From Lojkania enalia (taxonomy: Eukaryota > Ascomycota > Dothideomycetes > Pleosporales): a stretch of DNA of 64,000 bases. Below are positions 45,219 to 57,138 of the stretch, in pieces. Made by a program: the position numbers and the translations under genes. The stretch lies in NCBI GenBank assembly GCA_010094045.1, contig ML986594.1, forward strand, positions 319,228-383,227. The letters run 5' to 3'. Under the pieces are notes generated by a model. That model ran no database searches. It worked only from the letters and a program-made list of their open reading frames with translations, and was not told where the DNA came from. Each line of letters starts with the position of its first letter. Positions within the stretch are counted from its first letter, which is position 1.

Positions 45219-47645
45219 TCACACATACTCCCTATCCACAAAACTCTGAACCATCCCCTTAGCACTGGCCTCATACTCTCTCAACCTCACCTGGCCCCCT
45301 TGCACTACCGTATTCGCCTGCACAAACACCTTTCTAGGCGTCTTCTTCCTTAGCACTACCGGGCGTACAAAATTCTCATAAAACGGCTCCACATTCGTAA
45401 TCTCCTCGTACATTTTCCGCGCCGCTTCTACATCCGCCGTGCTCTTGTAAATGTGCAACTTCTGCAGATACGCTTCGACGGCGGGCCGACCGTGCGAGAG
45501 GATTCTGCTGCGCTCGATGCGCAGGGTGAGATCGGAGAGGTCTTCTTCTTTCCATTCTAATTCTGCGAATTCGACGCCTGCGTTGAGGAAGGTGCGGAGG
45601 ATGGAGAAGCGGGCTTGCATGCTAGTTACGATTAATGACTGAATTGTTTCAACGAATGATTTAGTGAGGAATTGACTTACTGAGCTTGTCCCCACTTCCG
45701 GCTCTTCGGGTCCCAAAACTCTAGCGCGGCGATGCCGGCGCGGGCCATGGAGAGGTAGGCGGCGTATAGGACGTCGCCGGCCTCGCTGTCCATGTCTTCG
45801 GTCCCGCTGCCGAAGCCGAAGATCTCGAGCACAGAGAAGTCGCAAGAGAGAGCCATGGCGACGCACTCGGCACGGCATTCCTCGTAGGATGCAGCGATGC
45901 TACCAAAGACTGAACCCCAGGTCTGGCCAGGTTTGTAATAGGTTGTAATAGGCTTGTGCGTGATTGGAGAGATAGGAGGGTTCTTGATATCGAAGTTGAA
46001 GTTGCCGGGAGACGTCTCTTGGAGAAGCTTGCCGCAGCCATGGCCAAGGAGTTCGTGGAGGCCCACTTGCACTTCAAAGGCAGGATCTCGGTATTTCTGG
46101 TAGATTGCCAAGTCAGAGTCTTTGATGAAAGGGATAGGCTCGTTAGGAGCTTTGGCCGAAAGCACATTTCCTAAGGAGACGTTCTTGAATCCGAGGTTCT
46201 GGCGGATGTCGTCGTAATTGGGGATGTTGATGCCAGCGGGAATGCTATTGAAGATTAGCGCAATTTAAGCAGGAAAAAAGTGCCAATATGCCAGGGTTCG
46301 TTTAGTTGTTCCCCACTCCTAGCGACCATTACTACACCAAGCATAAGCATGCTTGGTTGACAAGGAGATTTTCCCGCCTCAAATAGTAATCCGCGATCGG
46401 TATCGGAGAAGCTAAACATACCCCACTTGGCATAGGAATATGATAATACTGACCCACTGCCTGCAAAGGTGAGCACTTCAAGGGAAGTGAAGTCCGGGCT
46501 GAGGAACGTATCCTTCTCAAAAGCCGAGTCCCACGGTAATAATGGGATGTACTTCGGCGCAGATTCCACAAGTTTGCCAAATGCCCTCGTACGTTCTTTG
46601 TTCACCATCGCAACAAAGCCTTCCCATTCCCCTCGGATGCCGTGAGGGTCGCGGTATGTCTCTATGAACCCAATGTCCGCCTCCACCTCTGGCCCTTTAT
46701 CTTTGATCCAGTACCTCTGGCTCTCCTTGAATGCCTCCAAGGAACCGGTCCGGAAGCTCTTGGAGTATTCCTCCATCATCTTCACCTCGGTATTGTTCGC
46801 CGCATATTTCTTTGCTTCCTCGAAATGATGGGTAATAATGTCCATCTCCTTCGCATAGTCTCCGAACAGAAGCCTGATCTTCTTGCCGTCGTTTAGTGTC
46901 CACTCGCTTTCTTTCAAATCACGCTGTTCTGGCGAGGGATTCTCAAGAGCAGACGCAATTAGGACGTCGAATCCTTCCTTCGTCTTTCTTATCCTAGTGT
47001 TCTCGGGTAGCAAGCCTTTGCCCTCTAGAAAGTCGCTTACACCAGTAATCTCCTCTTTTGTGATGTCTGGACTATCGGGGTAGTATGCGCTAACGTGACC
47101 ATTGCTGGGGTAGCCTAGATGCAGCTTGGCAACATCATCTCCAGTATATATCGCATCCTTCATTTTATGGTATAGCCCCAAGGTCTTCGGGGAAACCGTA
47201 GCTAGGGCCTTGAGCTGCCGGGGCTCTAGTCGGGGCACGAACTTGGAGTCGCCGAAAGACTTGTAATTGCCCATATTCCCCAGGAACTGGGCAGCATAGT
47301 TTAGGTAAGCCTGCATATCGTCCGAGGACAGTCCGGCGTCCTTTGCGAGAGAGTCGTAGTCTCCGGAGCATTGCTTGTGCAGAGCGATTATGAAGTCGTA
47401 GATGTGTTCAGACTCGGGGGAGATTTGACGGAGGATGATGCGAGTTCCCGCAAACGAGGCACTAAAAGAAGTCTGTTTAGCATATGAATACCCGCCTGAA
47501 TCAAACGTCGGAAAGCTTACATGGAAAGATGGTGGGCATAGAGCTTCTCCTTGTCCGTCAGCGCCTCAAAGTGGGGCTTGATGGCCAGAGGGACAATGGT
47601 AGGAGGATTGTCCGCCAGATACTGCTTGAGAGTTTCCGTGTCCAT
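45219..47645 (-). CDS. Dipeptidyl peptidase III (metallopeptidase M49)
   Basis: Cytosolic zinc exopeptidase that removes dipeptides from the N-terminus of short peptides. Four exons (complement): 47521-47645, 46454-47461, 45681-46244 and 45219-45621; 699 residues, the family's usual size. The zinc motif HELLGH is at residues 441-446, and the second motif EECRAE at 499-504 supplies the third ligand. Also seen are NIYNYDD-like [10 protein letters not shown], the [14 protein letters not shown] context and the C-terminal [19 protein letters not shown]. The 209-nt intron at 46245-46453 is long for the window; joining it gives [17 protein letters not shown]. It lies in tandem with the GH16 gene, both on the minus strand. 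Confidence 0.95.
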
Positions 47646-48147
47646 GTTGATAGAATTGGCGGTTATATCAGTATGCCTTGGGTGCGGGAATGGTGGTTGA
47701 CGAAGGGTAGGGCGCAGCTGAAACGGAGTTTGTGCCTTGCAGCTCAAGGGTGGAAGCGCGGGGTAGCTCCCTTCGGACTCAACACCGCGCCGTGTCCCAC
47801 TAACTGCTGATCTGCTGAGGAAAGGCACTGTGAACCTACACCAACGGCAGTTTTTACCATTTTAAAAGGGCGTGATTGGGCGGGAGATTGTGAGGCGGAT
47901 AGCTAGGAAATGGGCCAACTCAGCAAGAACTCATTCGCAAACGGTGTTCGGCTTTCTACAAAGTGATATATAGAGAGATATCCTGAAAGCATTCCAAGAC
48001 GTGAATGCAGTGCTCAATGTACTGAATAAAGATGCATATGCTCGTTACTCATGATAAAATGCAGTGCAACGCTATGCAATGCTATGCTATGCTTTTGAAA
48101 AAAGTCTGACAGAATGCCGAACGCCGTACACACAACTATCCACACCA
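47646..48147. other. intergenic, upstream of DPP III
   Basis: Contains the DPP III promoter and the 3' end of the GH16 gene. No gene is supported. Confidence 0.6.
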
Positions 48148-49371
48148 TTATATGCCAAGAAGCATCGATACGATACCAACTACCACGAATAGACCCCAAG
48201 AAACTGACATACCCGACGCCATACCAACAACCTCGGGTGAGCCCTTCTCCTTTGTGCCGTCAACCTTGCAGACAACCTCACATCCCTTTTCCTCCCTCTT
48301 CTCCAAGAGGTCGACAGAGCGCTTATTATATCCATTATCAGGACCTTCGACTGGTCCGCTCGTGTTGAAAACCAGTTCGATCCATTGAATCTGGAACTCG
48401 GCCGAGTCCCCAACGCTCATGTTCCCACTCCACTCCCCACCGTCACTCCACATGTTGATGATAAGGCCACTCGGTTCTCGAGGAACCGAGTATGTGTTCG
48501 CGGCGACTTGCTTGTCGTTGATGTACCAGTAACTATTCTTCTTGAACCAATCGATGCGGTGTTCCTGCCATTCATCCCACGCGGGGAGCTTGTCTGGGGC
48601 CTGAGAAGCTTCCGCAATCTCGTTGCCGTCGTCGTCTACGGCGGGCTGGTTGGTATACCGAATCACATCCGTATCATCGTCCGTTAGGATCTCGATATCA
48701 GACTCATTCGTATCGTCGAAGAAGGTGAAGAAACCTGCGACCGCGCCCTTTGCTCCGACGACTCTCGCCTTCATGCGCATGGAGACGTGCATCAGGTTTT
48801 TTTGCAGGTTTTCGATCTCTCCGGCGGACTGGAAGTCTTCTAGTCGTGATGTCCGGAGCGTTAGGTATGTGAAAGGATCACTGTCGTCGTCGTTTTGTTG
48901 GATGTAGATATTGGCAGGTGAGTTCACCATCCGCGTTGGGAATTCTTCGGTGGCCTTTTTGCTCCAGTTCTGGATGCTCCAGTCCACGTTCCACGCATCG
49001 CTGTTCAGGACGTGGGCATCCCAAACATCCTCCTCGCCGGCGTCTTGCGTGTCGTTGACGAGCGGAGGCGCTGTGATGTACTCTCTCGGCCCGTTTGCAA
49101 GGGTCCGGAAATCCCAGAACCTGTAGAAGGAGAAGTACTCTGGGGTACTGGAGTCCTCGCCGGAGTTGAGAACGTAGCAGGAACAATTCTGCGAATTGTC
49201 GTGCAGGGCAGATGTATTGGCGTTTGTGTAGTCGGAAAGTGCGGGCCGCAGGACGAGAGCGAGGGGCAGGATGATGGAGCCCAGAGGCGGGAGGGAGAGC
49301 ATGACGATCAGCTGTTTCAGGGATGATTTGTGGAGAATGCTGGAGAGAGCGGGTGAATAGGAATTAAACAC
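48148..49371 (-). CDS. GH16-family cell-wall glycosidase-like protein, GPI type
   Basis: A secreted beta-glucan-acting or transglycosylase-like protein with a concanavalin-A-like fold. A single exon of 407 residues. The GH16 active-site pattern ExDxE is present as Glu223-Ser-Asp225-Ile-Glu227 (NESDIEILTDD). Supporting family segments are GFFTFFDDTNESDIEI, DEWQEHRIDWFKKNSYWYIND and INMWSDGGEWSGNM. A signal segment follows the second Met (MLSLPPLGSIILPLALVL, residues 24-41), so translation may begin there, at 49302. The hydrophobic C-terminus after a Ser/Gly-rich stretch suggests a GPI anchor. The substrate is not decided by sequence. Confidence 0.9.
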   Translation of the reverse strand: MFNSYSPALSSILHKSSLKQLIVMLSLPPLGSIILPLALVLRPALSDYTNANTSALHDNSQNCSCYVLNSGEDSSTPEYFSFYRFWDFRTLANGPREYITAPPLVNDTQDAGEEDVWDAHVLNSDAWNVDWSIQNWSKKATEEFPTRMVNSPANIYIQQNDDDSDPFTYLTLRTSRLEDFQSAGEIENLQKNLMHVSMRMKARVVGAKGAVAGFFTFFDDTNESDIEILTDDDTDVIRYTNQPAVDDDGNEIAEASQAPDKLPAWDEWQEHRIDWFKKNSYWYINDKQVAANTYSVPREPSGLIINMWSDGGEWSGNMSVGDSAEFQIQWIELVFNTSGPVEGPDNGYNKRSVDLLEKREEKGCEVVCKVDGTKEKGSPEVVGMASGMSVSWGLFVVVGIVSMLLGI

Positions 49372-50514
49372 TAGACAATGAGAGACTGGAATAATACGGC
49401 TATATAACTATGTTGGAAAAGGCAGCGAGCGGCGTCAAAGAAATTGCATATGGACACGCGAAGAACGAAAATGCGGGCTGAGGACAGAGGGTGTGAGGGC
49501 GCGCAGTCCGTCATGTTTTATAACAGCACGGCCCGAGACAGCGCGCGAAGCATGGGCGAGGCGCATGCAGCCCGCAAGCCTGTGGCCGCGAAACCTCACG
49601 ATGTGTGGTCTGACGCGTGCGGTCTCCCTCAGCTGCCGACTAGTCCGCGGGCTCAGCCACACGAGCATCTGGACCTCTACCTGCCCCTGACCCTAACCCC
49701 CTTTCGCGCACAAACGCGCTTCGCACCCGCGCATCTAGCGACTCGCCATGGCATACGACAGCCCATTCAGAAAGGCGGCTTCGGGCACACGTTTCGAATC
49801 GGAAAGTGGACTAACCCTTGTATGGCGCGGAAGGAGGGAATTGGGAGTTGAGCGTCGATCTACATCCCATCTCGTCCGTAGCGGACTCAAACGGTCATGG
49901 CCCAGCCACACCACGCGCCGCACCGAGTCCGTGTGCGCGCCACAGAGACTATTGTTTTGGAAATGCAGCACCGACTCCACGCCATACTGCGCTAGACGCC
50001 ATTCTACGGGCCACGCTATGTGGGCAATACGACCGTCAAGTGTCGCTCGCAGACAACGCATGGCCGCTTTAACGTATAGTAATGATTTGAGATACACAAA
50101 TAGGAAAAACTTGTATTATGCTCATCTTTTCCAACACACCCATTACAAACAAACGGGCCGACAGTCTCAAAACCCAGACGCCCACGAAGAATCGCAATAT
50201 CACCCCTCCCCTCACTCCCTCCTCCACGCTCACCTCTGTAGTCTCTCGCCCAAGGCCGGCTCGGTCCTGTTCGCACACTTTCTTTTATGATATAACACAC
50301 CCAAGGAAAACGTCTGTCCGTCCGCCGACTTCAGAAAGGATCCACTTGGATCTAGAGGTATAGACAATATTGCAAAATGGAGACAAACAGGTATATCCAG
50401 TAACACCAAATCCGTACCGTGAACACAATATGAAGAAGCAAAAACAGAATGCAACCCTAACAACCGATCGTACCAAGGGCTAATCGGATCTCGAACATCT
50501 CCCAGGCACTGGTC
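49372..50514. other. intergenic between GH16 and DENN genes
   Basis: Promoter of the GH16 gene and 3' end of the DENN gene. The open frames here are short and overlap on both strands; none is supported. Confidence 0.55.
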
Positions 50515-53404
50515 TTATTGCGCAGTCCTCAGAGTTGTTTGCGATGGCCGAGAAAGTGGAGTGGCGTATTTCGACACAGGGACCATGTCGGCATGGAGCT
50601 CGCTCTCCAGCTGTTCATCATCGTGCTCAACAATCCGGGTCGGGACGTCTGGCACATCTTCATGAGGCCTGTGCTGGAGGCTATGCCTATCTGGCGTTGT
50701 CGATGCGCTAGCAATTGACATAGATGTGCTTGATCGGTGTGTTAGGTCTGGGGTGGGGGGAATACTGGAGTGGCGGCCGGGCCGTAGACTCATATCATCA
50801 TCGCCGTAGTCGCTCCCCTGAGTGGATTGGGTGCGGCCATCCGTAGACGACGAAAGACCAACGCTCACACGGCGCTCGCTATGGCTGTCATCGTCAGCAT
50901 CAGCCTGTTGAGCAAGCTGAAGGCCTTCAACGGCGGCAGCGCATTGTTCCGAGATATTGCGAATGATGTACGCAATGGCATCAGTCTTGTCACGGAGATA
51001 TCGATCAGCGACGTCAACCATACTCTGAGACGAGTAACGCTTGGAATGGCGGCGGCCAACTGGGCTTCCTAGTAAGCGATGCTCCATATCTGGAGTGACA
51101 TCCTCACCGTCGAGATGTTTGCCATCAACGGTGCTGGCTCTTGATTCATTTCGAGTATCCACGCTAGCAACGCCGCGAATAGTGCCCACTTCAGATGCTT
51201 CTTTCGCAGCGCCGTTCGCCTCTTCGAGCTCCTCCTCGTCCTCTTCAGGAACGTCTTCGAAGCCTTCTTCGATATAGTTGGAGATCTCGTTGTTAGAGTT
51301 GAGCGTCTTGACGATATGCTCCATATGATGTGTCTGGCCTTCGATCAGCGCACGGAGATGCAGAACAACACGCTGAGCCTCATCTCGCTGACGGATGATG
51401 GCAAGGTTGGTGTGTTGAAGAGCAGATAGTTCCTTCTTGTTCTTCGTCCTTTCGCGCTCGAGCTCCTCAGCAATCTCTTGCTGAAGAACAAGAGCCTCCA
51501 AGGCGTCATCACGCTGCTTCTCAGTGCCGGAAAGACGAACAGTGAGACGTGCAGCATCGTCCTTCTGCTGATCAATGAGACCCGTAAGGCGGCGGTTCTC
51601 GCGCTTGTGATTTTCAATTTTGACCTTGAGCTCCTGGGTTTCCTTTGTAAGCTGTTCGGCAAAGGCTTGGAATTTGAGAAATTGTTGTTTCCAGCTCTCA
51701 AGCTCCTCAACTAGGAAATTGTTTCTCTTGGTAACCTTGCCAAGTTCGGTGTCCATGCGGCCCTTAAGGTTGATGAAATCTTGCCAAGCCTCCATGGCAT
51801 CGCGGGAGTACTGGTTGCGCTCCCTCACAATCTCATTCAAGTGGCGCATTGAAACCTTCGTCATCAATGGCTTCTTAACTGAGCCTCCGAAGATGGCTTT
51901 CACGCCAGTATTCCGTCCCTAGAGTACCACGTTAGCAAGAATACGAATGCGATATTGGAGGCTGAGTACTAACCAGTTTTTCACAAACATGATCCATGAC
52001 AGCCATAACGGCATCTTGGTTCCACCAGTCCGGATCTTGGATACTTTCCACCTCGCCGCGCATCACAATAATTTGTCCAGCTGGAATGAGCTTCCCGCCT
52101 CCATATGCAGATCGTAGATGCTGTGGAACACCTGTTGGTGCGACCTCACCATTCAGGGCTTGTGTTAGTCGGTTGATCATCTTGGTTCTCTGTCCAGCTG
52201 AAAGGGCTGTCGGTGGGCTTGATGTCAACACAAAGTTTCGGTCGAGATCGATGATCAAAGCATCGGTCGGGGCGGTGAACAAGGAGCGGCACTCGGATGT
52301 TACACCAAGAATGTAGGGGCCGGGCTCTTGCACCAGGTCCTTGACGTGACGTGCATGCACTACCGGCACATACAGACCGCTCCATTCGTACACCCGAACG
52401 CAGAAACGCACGGTTTCGGAGGCAACCGTGAGCATTGCCGGGTAGTGGCTAACGAAAATGATTCGTCGAGTCGGTGAAACGGCAGCCTCGATGACCCCGA
52501 CGATGTTTGGAATGGAAAGACACGTGAATAATGGCCACATGGCAAAATTCTGGAACCCGGTCGGCGAAGAGGGAAATTGGTAGCACAACGCGTAATCCTT
52601 CATGTCGATTCGGACCAAATCGTTCAAGCGGGGAGCAGGGAAGCTCAAGATTCGTGATACCTCTTCCGCGTGGAACAGGTTAGTGGCCTTGTTCCAGTGA
52701 ATCCACATCCCACGTAGATAATCGCCAAGGAGGTTGTACAACGGATACCGAGAGAGAAAACTTAAACAGTATGGGATCCAGTACGTCTCATCGGCGTTGT
52801 CAAAAAAATCTGGCTCGATACGCTTACGTAGATCTCGGATGGTCTCAGCCCTCTTCTCGTCGGCTCGGGACCAAACACGCAAAGCGATGCCGTAAAGAGT
52901 GTGTGAAGAATCTTGCTGCAAGACAAACGAGTGGTGGACACAGTGCGGCTGGCTCCTGCCTGTACATATTTCAACGTCGTGTGGAAAGCATGCCTAATAC
53001 TGTTAGACGTGACACTTACGGAACACAAGTTAACTCACCCGCATCGCAGAATGAAGAGATCTTGCAATCTCATTATCCTGCTCCAGACGCGGACTACTTC
53101 CAAGAATCTCAGGAAGCCAGAAAGTTCCAATTGCACCCTTCATGTGTCCAATCTTTCCTTGACTTGGGGCCGGTGCCTTAACCCATTGCGAAGGCTCTCT
53201 TCCCACACCACATACCATATAGGCATGAGTCAAAGTCTTCGGGCTTCGTTGGCCGGGCTTGATGTTGAGGGTCGACGGAAGCGGCTGGGTAATCCGGGAG
53301 TGCAGAGAAGAGGTTCTGCTGGGGATAATGAGGCTCGTGTCGCCCTGGTCCCGGGTAGGCGGTCGCTCGCCAGTGCGAGGACGCAAGCTCAGAGAGGGAG
53401 CCAT
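50515..53404 (-). CDS. DENN-domain protein (putative Rab GTPase exchange factor)
   Basis: DENN proteins catalyse GDP/GTP exchange on Rab GTPases in membrane traffic. Exons 53039-53404, 51974-52993 and 50515-51918 (complement) give 929 residues. The N-terminal uDENN part follows a ~50-residue Ser/Pro-rich leader. Across the first intron the sequence reads HSAMR-ACFPHDVEICTGRSQPHCVHHSFVLQQDSSHTLYGIALRVWSRADEKRAE. The central cDENN region has YWIPYCLSFLSRYPLYNLLGDYLR and FVSHYPAMLTVASETVRFCVRVYEWSGLYVPVV. The dDENN part includes ALIIDLDRNFV. The C-terminal 400 residues hold a coiled coil (ELESWKQQFLKFQAFAEQLTKETQELK...) and an acidic, Ser-rich tail. The Rab partner cannot be inferred. Confidence 0.93.
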
Positions 53405-55827
53405 TGAAGATAGCGGTGCTATTAAGACAATTCTCGTGTCGAGTTGACCGTGCGGCAGAGGTAAAAGGCACGGTTATGCCCAGGTGGTTAAATGCACGAC
53501 TAAGACGAGGAGTAGAGCATCCGCAGAAAAGGTGTGAAGAAAGACGACCCAAAAGCTGGGTGAGCAATTGAAGCCTCTCTGATCACCTTGCTGCGGGTAT
53601 GCAGTGAGGAGTGCTGCAGCAAGGGAATGGAAATCTTGGAGCGGACTGACTTCTTTTGGGGGATATGCGGGAGGACTTGAGGCAAAGCTCGGGCTGGAGC
53701 TTGGGGAGAACAACCCGAAGTGGCGCTATCCAGGGTGAGCTTCACAAAGTCTCGGTTGCACAGGAAATGAGTGCCCATCCCCTTCCAATCCGCTCGCGAG
53801 CAGGGCCCCTCGCCGTGCATTGGTTCAGCATTGAGTTCAGCACTGGGCGCCCAGGGGCTTCGATAGCGACGACGCCAGGAACGTGCGCCGGCTTGGGCGA
53901 TGCCCCGTGTGCGAATAACGGCGGGTTCGTCTCTCGGAGAAACCGCATCGAGAGCAACGGCGCGGAATCGACTGGTAATCAAAAAGAAAGCATCCTGCGC
54001 CGGCTGCTCGTCTGTGGTGGGTGCGAACCATGTGTTGGACACAGGCAAGACACATTCCCTCGTCGATGGCAGTGTAATGGTGGTGATGGCCGTCTGCTAC
54101 ACAGTACAGCACATAGAAAGCTCCATACAGTACTATACACTCATTGGAAGACGTATGGAGCCATGTCCCCCCTTCCCAGCAGCCATACCTCTGGTACCAC
54201 GACTCGCGCACGCAAAACAGCCTAGTTGGCCGCCTCCTTCATCCGCTCCCCGCTGTTGCCGGCGATAGCGTGCCTGACTTTTGATTATGCAGTCTCCGTG
54301 TAGGGAAAAGGGTACGACTCGTTCCAACTGGATCCACGGGTTGATGGGCCTTTTTGTGCACGCAGCGAGGGCCAGCTGCAGGTGCTCCGTGAAGACATGC
54401 ACGGGCGATGCACGCTGCATTGCAGACCTTCCGCGAAAGTATCCGCCAATCCGAATCCAGCAAGTCAAGCCCCTGACCATCGCTGTCCAGTCTTGGAGTT
54501 GGAAATTGGATCATCAATTGCCGTCACATCTGGAGGCATGTCTGATCCCCCGAGAGCGTTTTCGCAGCCGCAAATTTGACTGCCATTCGTCGTTCTAATT
54601 CGGAAGACAACCCAGAGCGGGATGAACCTGCTCATGTCAGGACCCCAGGTATCCCTCCTTATCTTCCTGCAATCGCTGCGTCGGCGGGCCGTTTAGTGGA
54701 TAGGAGAATTTTTCGTTGGATAGTCTACGTCAGTAGTGAGCATAGATAGGAGGGAAGCTGAAACGTCTAGCAGTCGTTGCTTGCTGTCCCTGTTGTCCCT
54801 AGCCGCGGCACATCCCATCAAGCCTCGATGAGCCGCATCCCACAAGTGAATTACATGCAACGGACGCGTAAATTGCGGCTTTCATTGTAGTAATCGATCT
54901 CAAATGGACATTGAGAACGGATGCTCGTAGACGTGCCAGGGGGAACGACACTCGTTGCTTTCTCTGCAGTGAGGCCTCCACATGATCGTCACCTGGGACT
55001 TCCCGGCTAAGTCATGATGGAAACCTCTCCGGACCTCTTTATGAATGGGTTCCCTGTTCACTGGATGCCTTGAGATGTGGAGTTAAAATCCTCTAGCGAA
55101 GTGAGCCTCCAGCTGATCCATACCGACAATGCCGGCCCGTCAGCGGCTCTGCATCGAGATCTGCGATGCCGTAACTCCATCAGGGGAAGGTCCAGCTTTC
55201 ACAGCGAAAGTACCATCCAAACTGGACAAAGTAACTGGGCATCCTTGGGTGTTAACGTCCGAAAGCTTCTTGTACTTGCTGCTCTCTAGATATTTGGTCC
55301 TCTATAGAAATGGAGAAATCAAGTTCTGGCCTGTACATGCGGACAACTGCTGTAATATGCAGTGGCCTCCAACACCCACAGTATATTAGGCTCCTATCAG
55401 TTTGTGTTCTTCCACACTGCAGACAAAGCCCATGGAAAATCTGTAGAGTTAAACAAAGTAAACCTCTCTTGTTGTCTTCTGGGTAGCCAACCAACCTTGA
55501 AAATGAAGCTGGGGTGGCTGCTCCGTGACGGCATTGTTGGGTAAGATAATAATGTCCGATCAAGCCACACCCAAAATATGCCTGGCAGATTTTCGGTTCC
55601 TAGTTCTACGTCGCTGCCAAGCTTAGTCGCCACGCTCCAATAATTCCAGCTTCTCCTACTGCGCTACACCCACTGCCGATCCATCAACATCGCGAGTAAA
55701 TTAACAGGTTGCGCATTAAAGTTCGCAGCGACATTCAACGTCTGCCGCTTCCTAGGTCTAGTTCACTATCTGGGTGGAGCAGCAAAGTCATAGTGTCACA
55801 TTCACGGCAATTTCCGAACTCATCGAT
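53405..55827. other. intergenic
   Basis: 2.4 kb between divergent genes (DENN on -, BCD1 on +). The open frames overlap each other and show no family. No repeat or RNA gene was recognised. Confidence 0.55.
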
Positions 55828-57138
55828 ATGGCCGAGAGGACTCTGTTGAGCGACTTGTGCAGCATCTGGTGCGTTTCAATTTCTCATGATTCTCATCCGT
55901 CCACTCCCGTTGCTCCCCCTGCGGGGTCATGATAAGCTGCAGCCCCACTACGTATGTAGCACATGTGTTGCTGCACATCCGCCATGTGATGCTCGACCTT
56001 AAGACTGACTAGACACTAGCAACGACGCCAAATTCAAGTATTGTTGCCCGGGTTGCTCCGCTCGTACTTGCTCGCTACAATGCTACAAGAAGCACCAGAA
56101 TTGGGCTCAATGTTCCGGAAAACGGGACCCCACTCGATTCATTAAAAAGTCTCAACTAGCTACCCCAGCCGGAGTAGACCATGACTTCAACTTCCTCACT
56201 AGCATCGAGCGGGGGATGGAAAGAGCCGAAAGTGATCTAATTGAAAGGGGAATTGCTGGTACCGGTGCTGTTCAGAAAGGTTGGCGGAAAGGTGAGATCA
56301 TCGACAGGCGGTTAGATGCTATTGGCGTGAGTGTTATTCGCGCACCAGAAGGGTTAAGTAGGCACAAAGAGAACAAGACGCGCAAAACTAAAAGGTCAGT
56401 ATGATCCCTTTTAGATGCACAACATGCTGGCATCCGCTAACTCTACGAAGAGGAAACCTTATGTGGACCGTTGAATGGATCCACGAAGACAGACCTCGCT
56501 TGTTGTCAGACGTTCCTGCAAGTCTGCCTATTTTGCAAGCCTACAGCAGTGTTATTAGTTCACTCCTCCCCAAAAAGAGGAAGCGAATTGTTGGGACCCC
56601 GTCGGCAAACCCTTCGGAGGCTCGAGATGTTTCGACTGCTCAAGACAAAGTCAACCGAGAGCCGGAAACGGAAGAGGAGAATCAGGAGCGAAAGTCTACG
56701 GCTTCCAGACGACCCAATGCCAAACCAGACGATGTCCACGTGGCAGAAGGGCCTTATACAAACCCTGATTGCAATGGGACAGGCATCGAATCCGTTCACC
56801 CCAAGTTTCAATTCTACTTATTGAGGCCGCGAACCAATTCTAGTCGTCACGTGCTCATTCCAATATCGGTGACTACTACGCTAAACGAATGTCTGCGCGG
56901 CCAGACGGTCCTCGAGTATCCCACTATACACGTCTTGACCGGCGCCCCTTATCAACTTCCAGACAAGTATATATTAGAAGAGGAGTATCTAAAACAAGAA
57001 AGCAAAGATGAGCAGGGGATGACCAGTCTATTGGAGAGCATTCCCGCCAAGACTGATGACCTTGGCGATGGAGCAGGCGAGATTGATAGCAAGAAGATCC
57101 TCGACGTTCTGAAGAAAGACCTCTGTGGCGCTCTATAG
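55828..57138 (+). CDS. BCD1: Box C/D snoRNP assembly factor with HIT zinc finger
   Basis: Nuclear protein needed for stable accumulation of box C/D snoRNAs. Exons 55828-55868, 56020-56394 and 56451-57138 give 367 residues. The HIT zinc finger occupies residues 11-45: C11-x2-C14, C23-P-G-C26, C31-x3-C35, H39 and C45, followed by the characteristic CSGKRDPTRFIKKSQLATPAGVDHDFNFLTSIERG. The middle part (GNLMWTVEWIHED) and the C-terminal half with ILPISV-like HVLIPISVTTTLNECLRGQTVLEYPTIHVL fit the family. The last intron has a CTAAC branch site and is 56 nt. The acidic linker (PETEEENQERKS) is variable. Confidence 0.92.

Noticed and set aside
49735..50290. Plus-strand frame of 180 codons downstream of the GH16 promoter
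   Set aside because: No domain, overlaps minus-strand frames, and crosses pyrimidine-rich untranslated sequence.
56395..56414. A 20-nt GT-AG intron in BCD1 ending at the first AG
   Set aside because: Too short to splice; using the AG at 56449-56450 gives a 56-nt intron with a CTAAC branch site and the correct KRGNLMWTVEW join.
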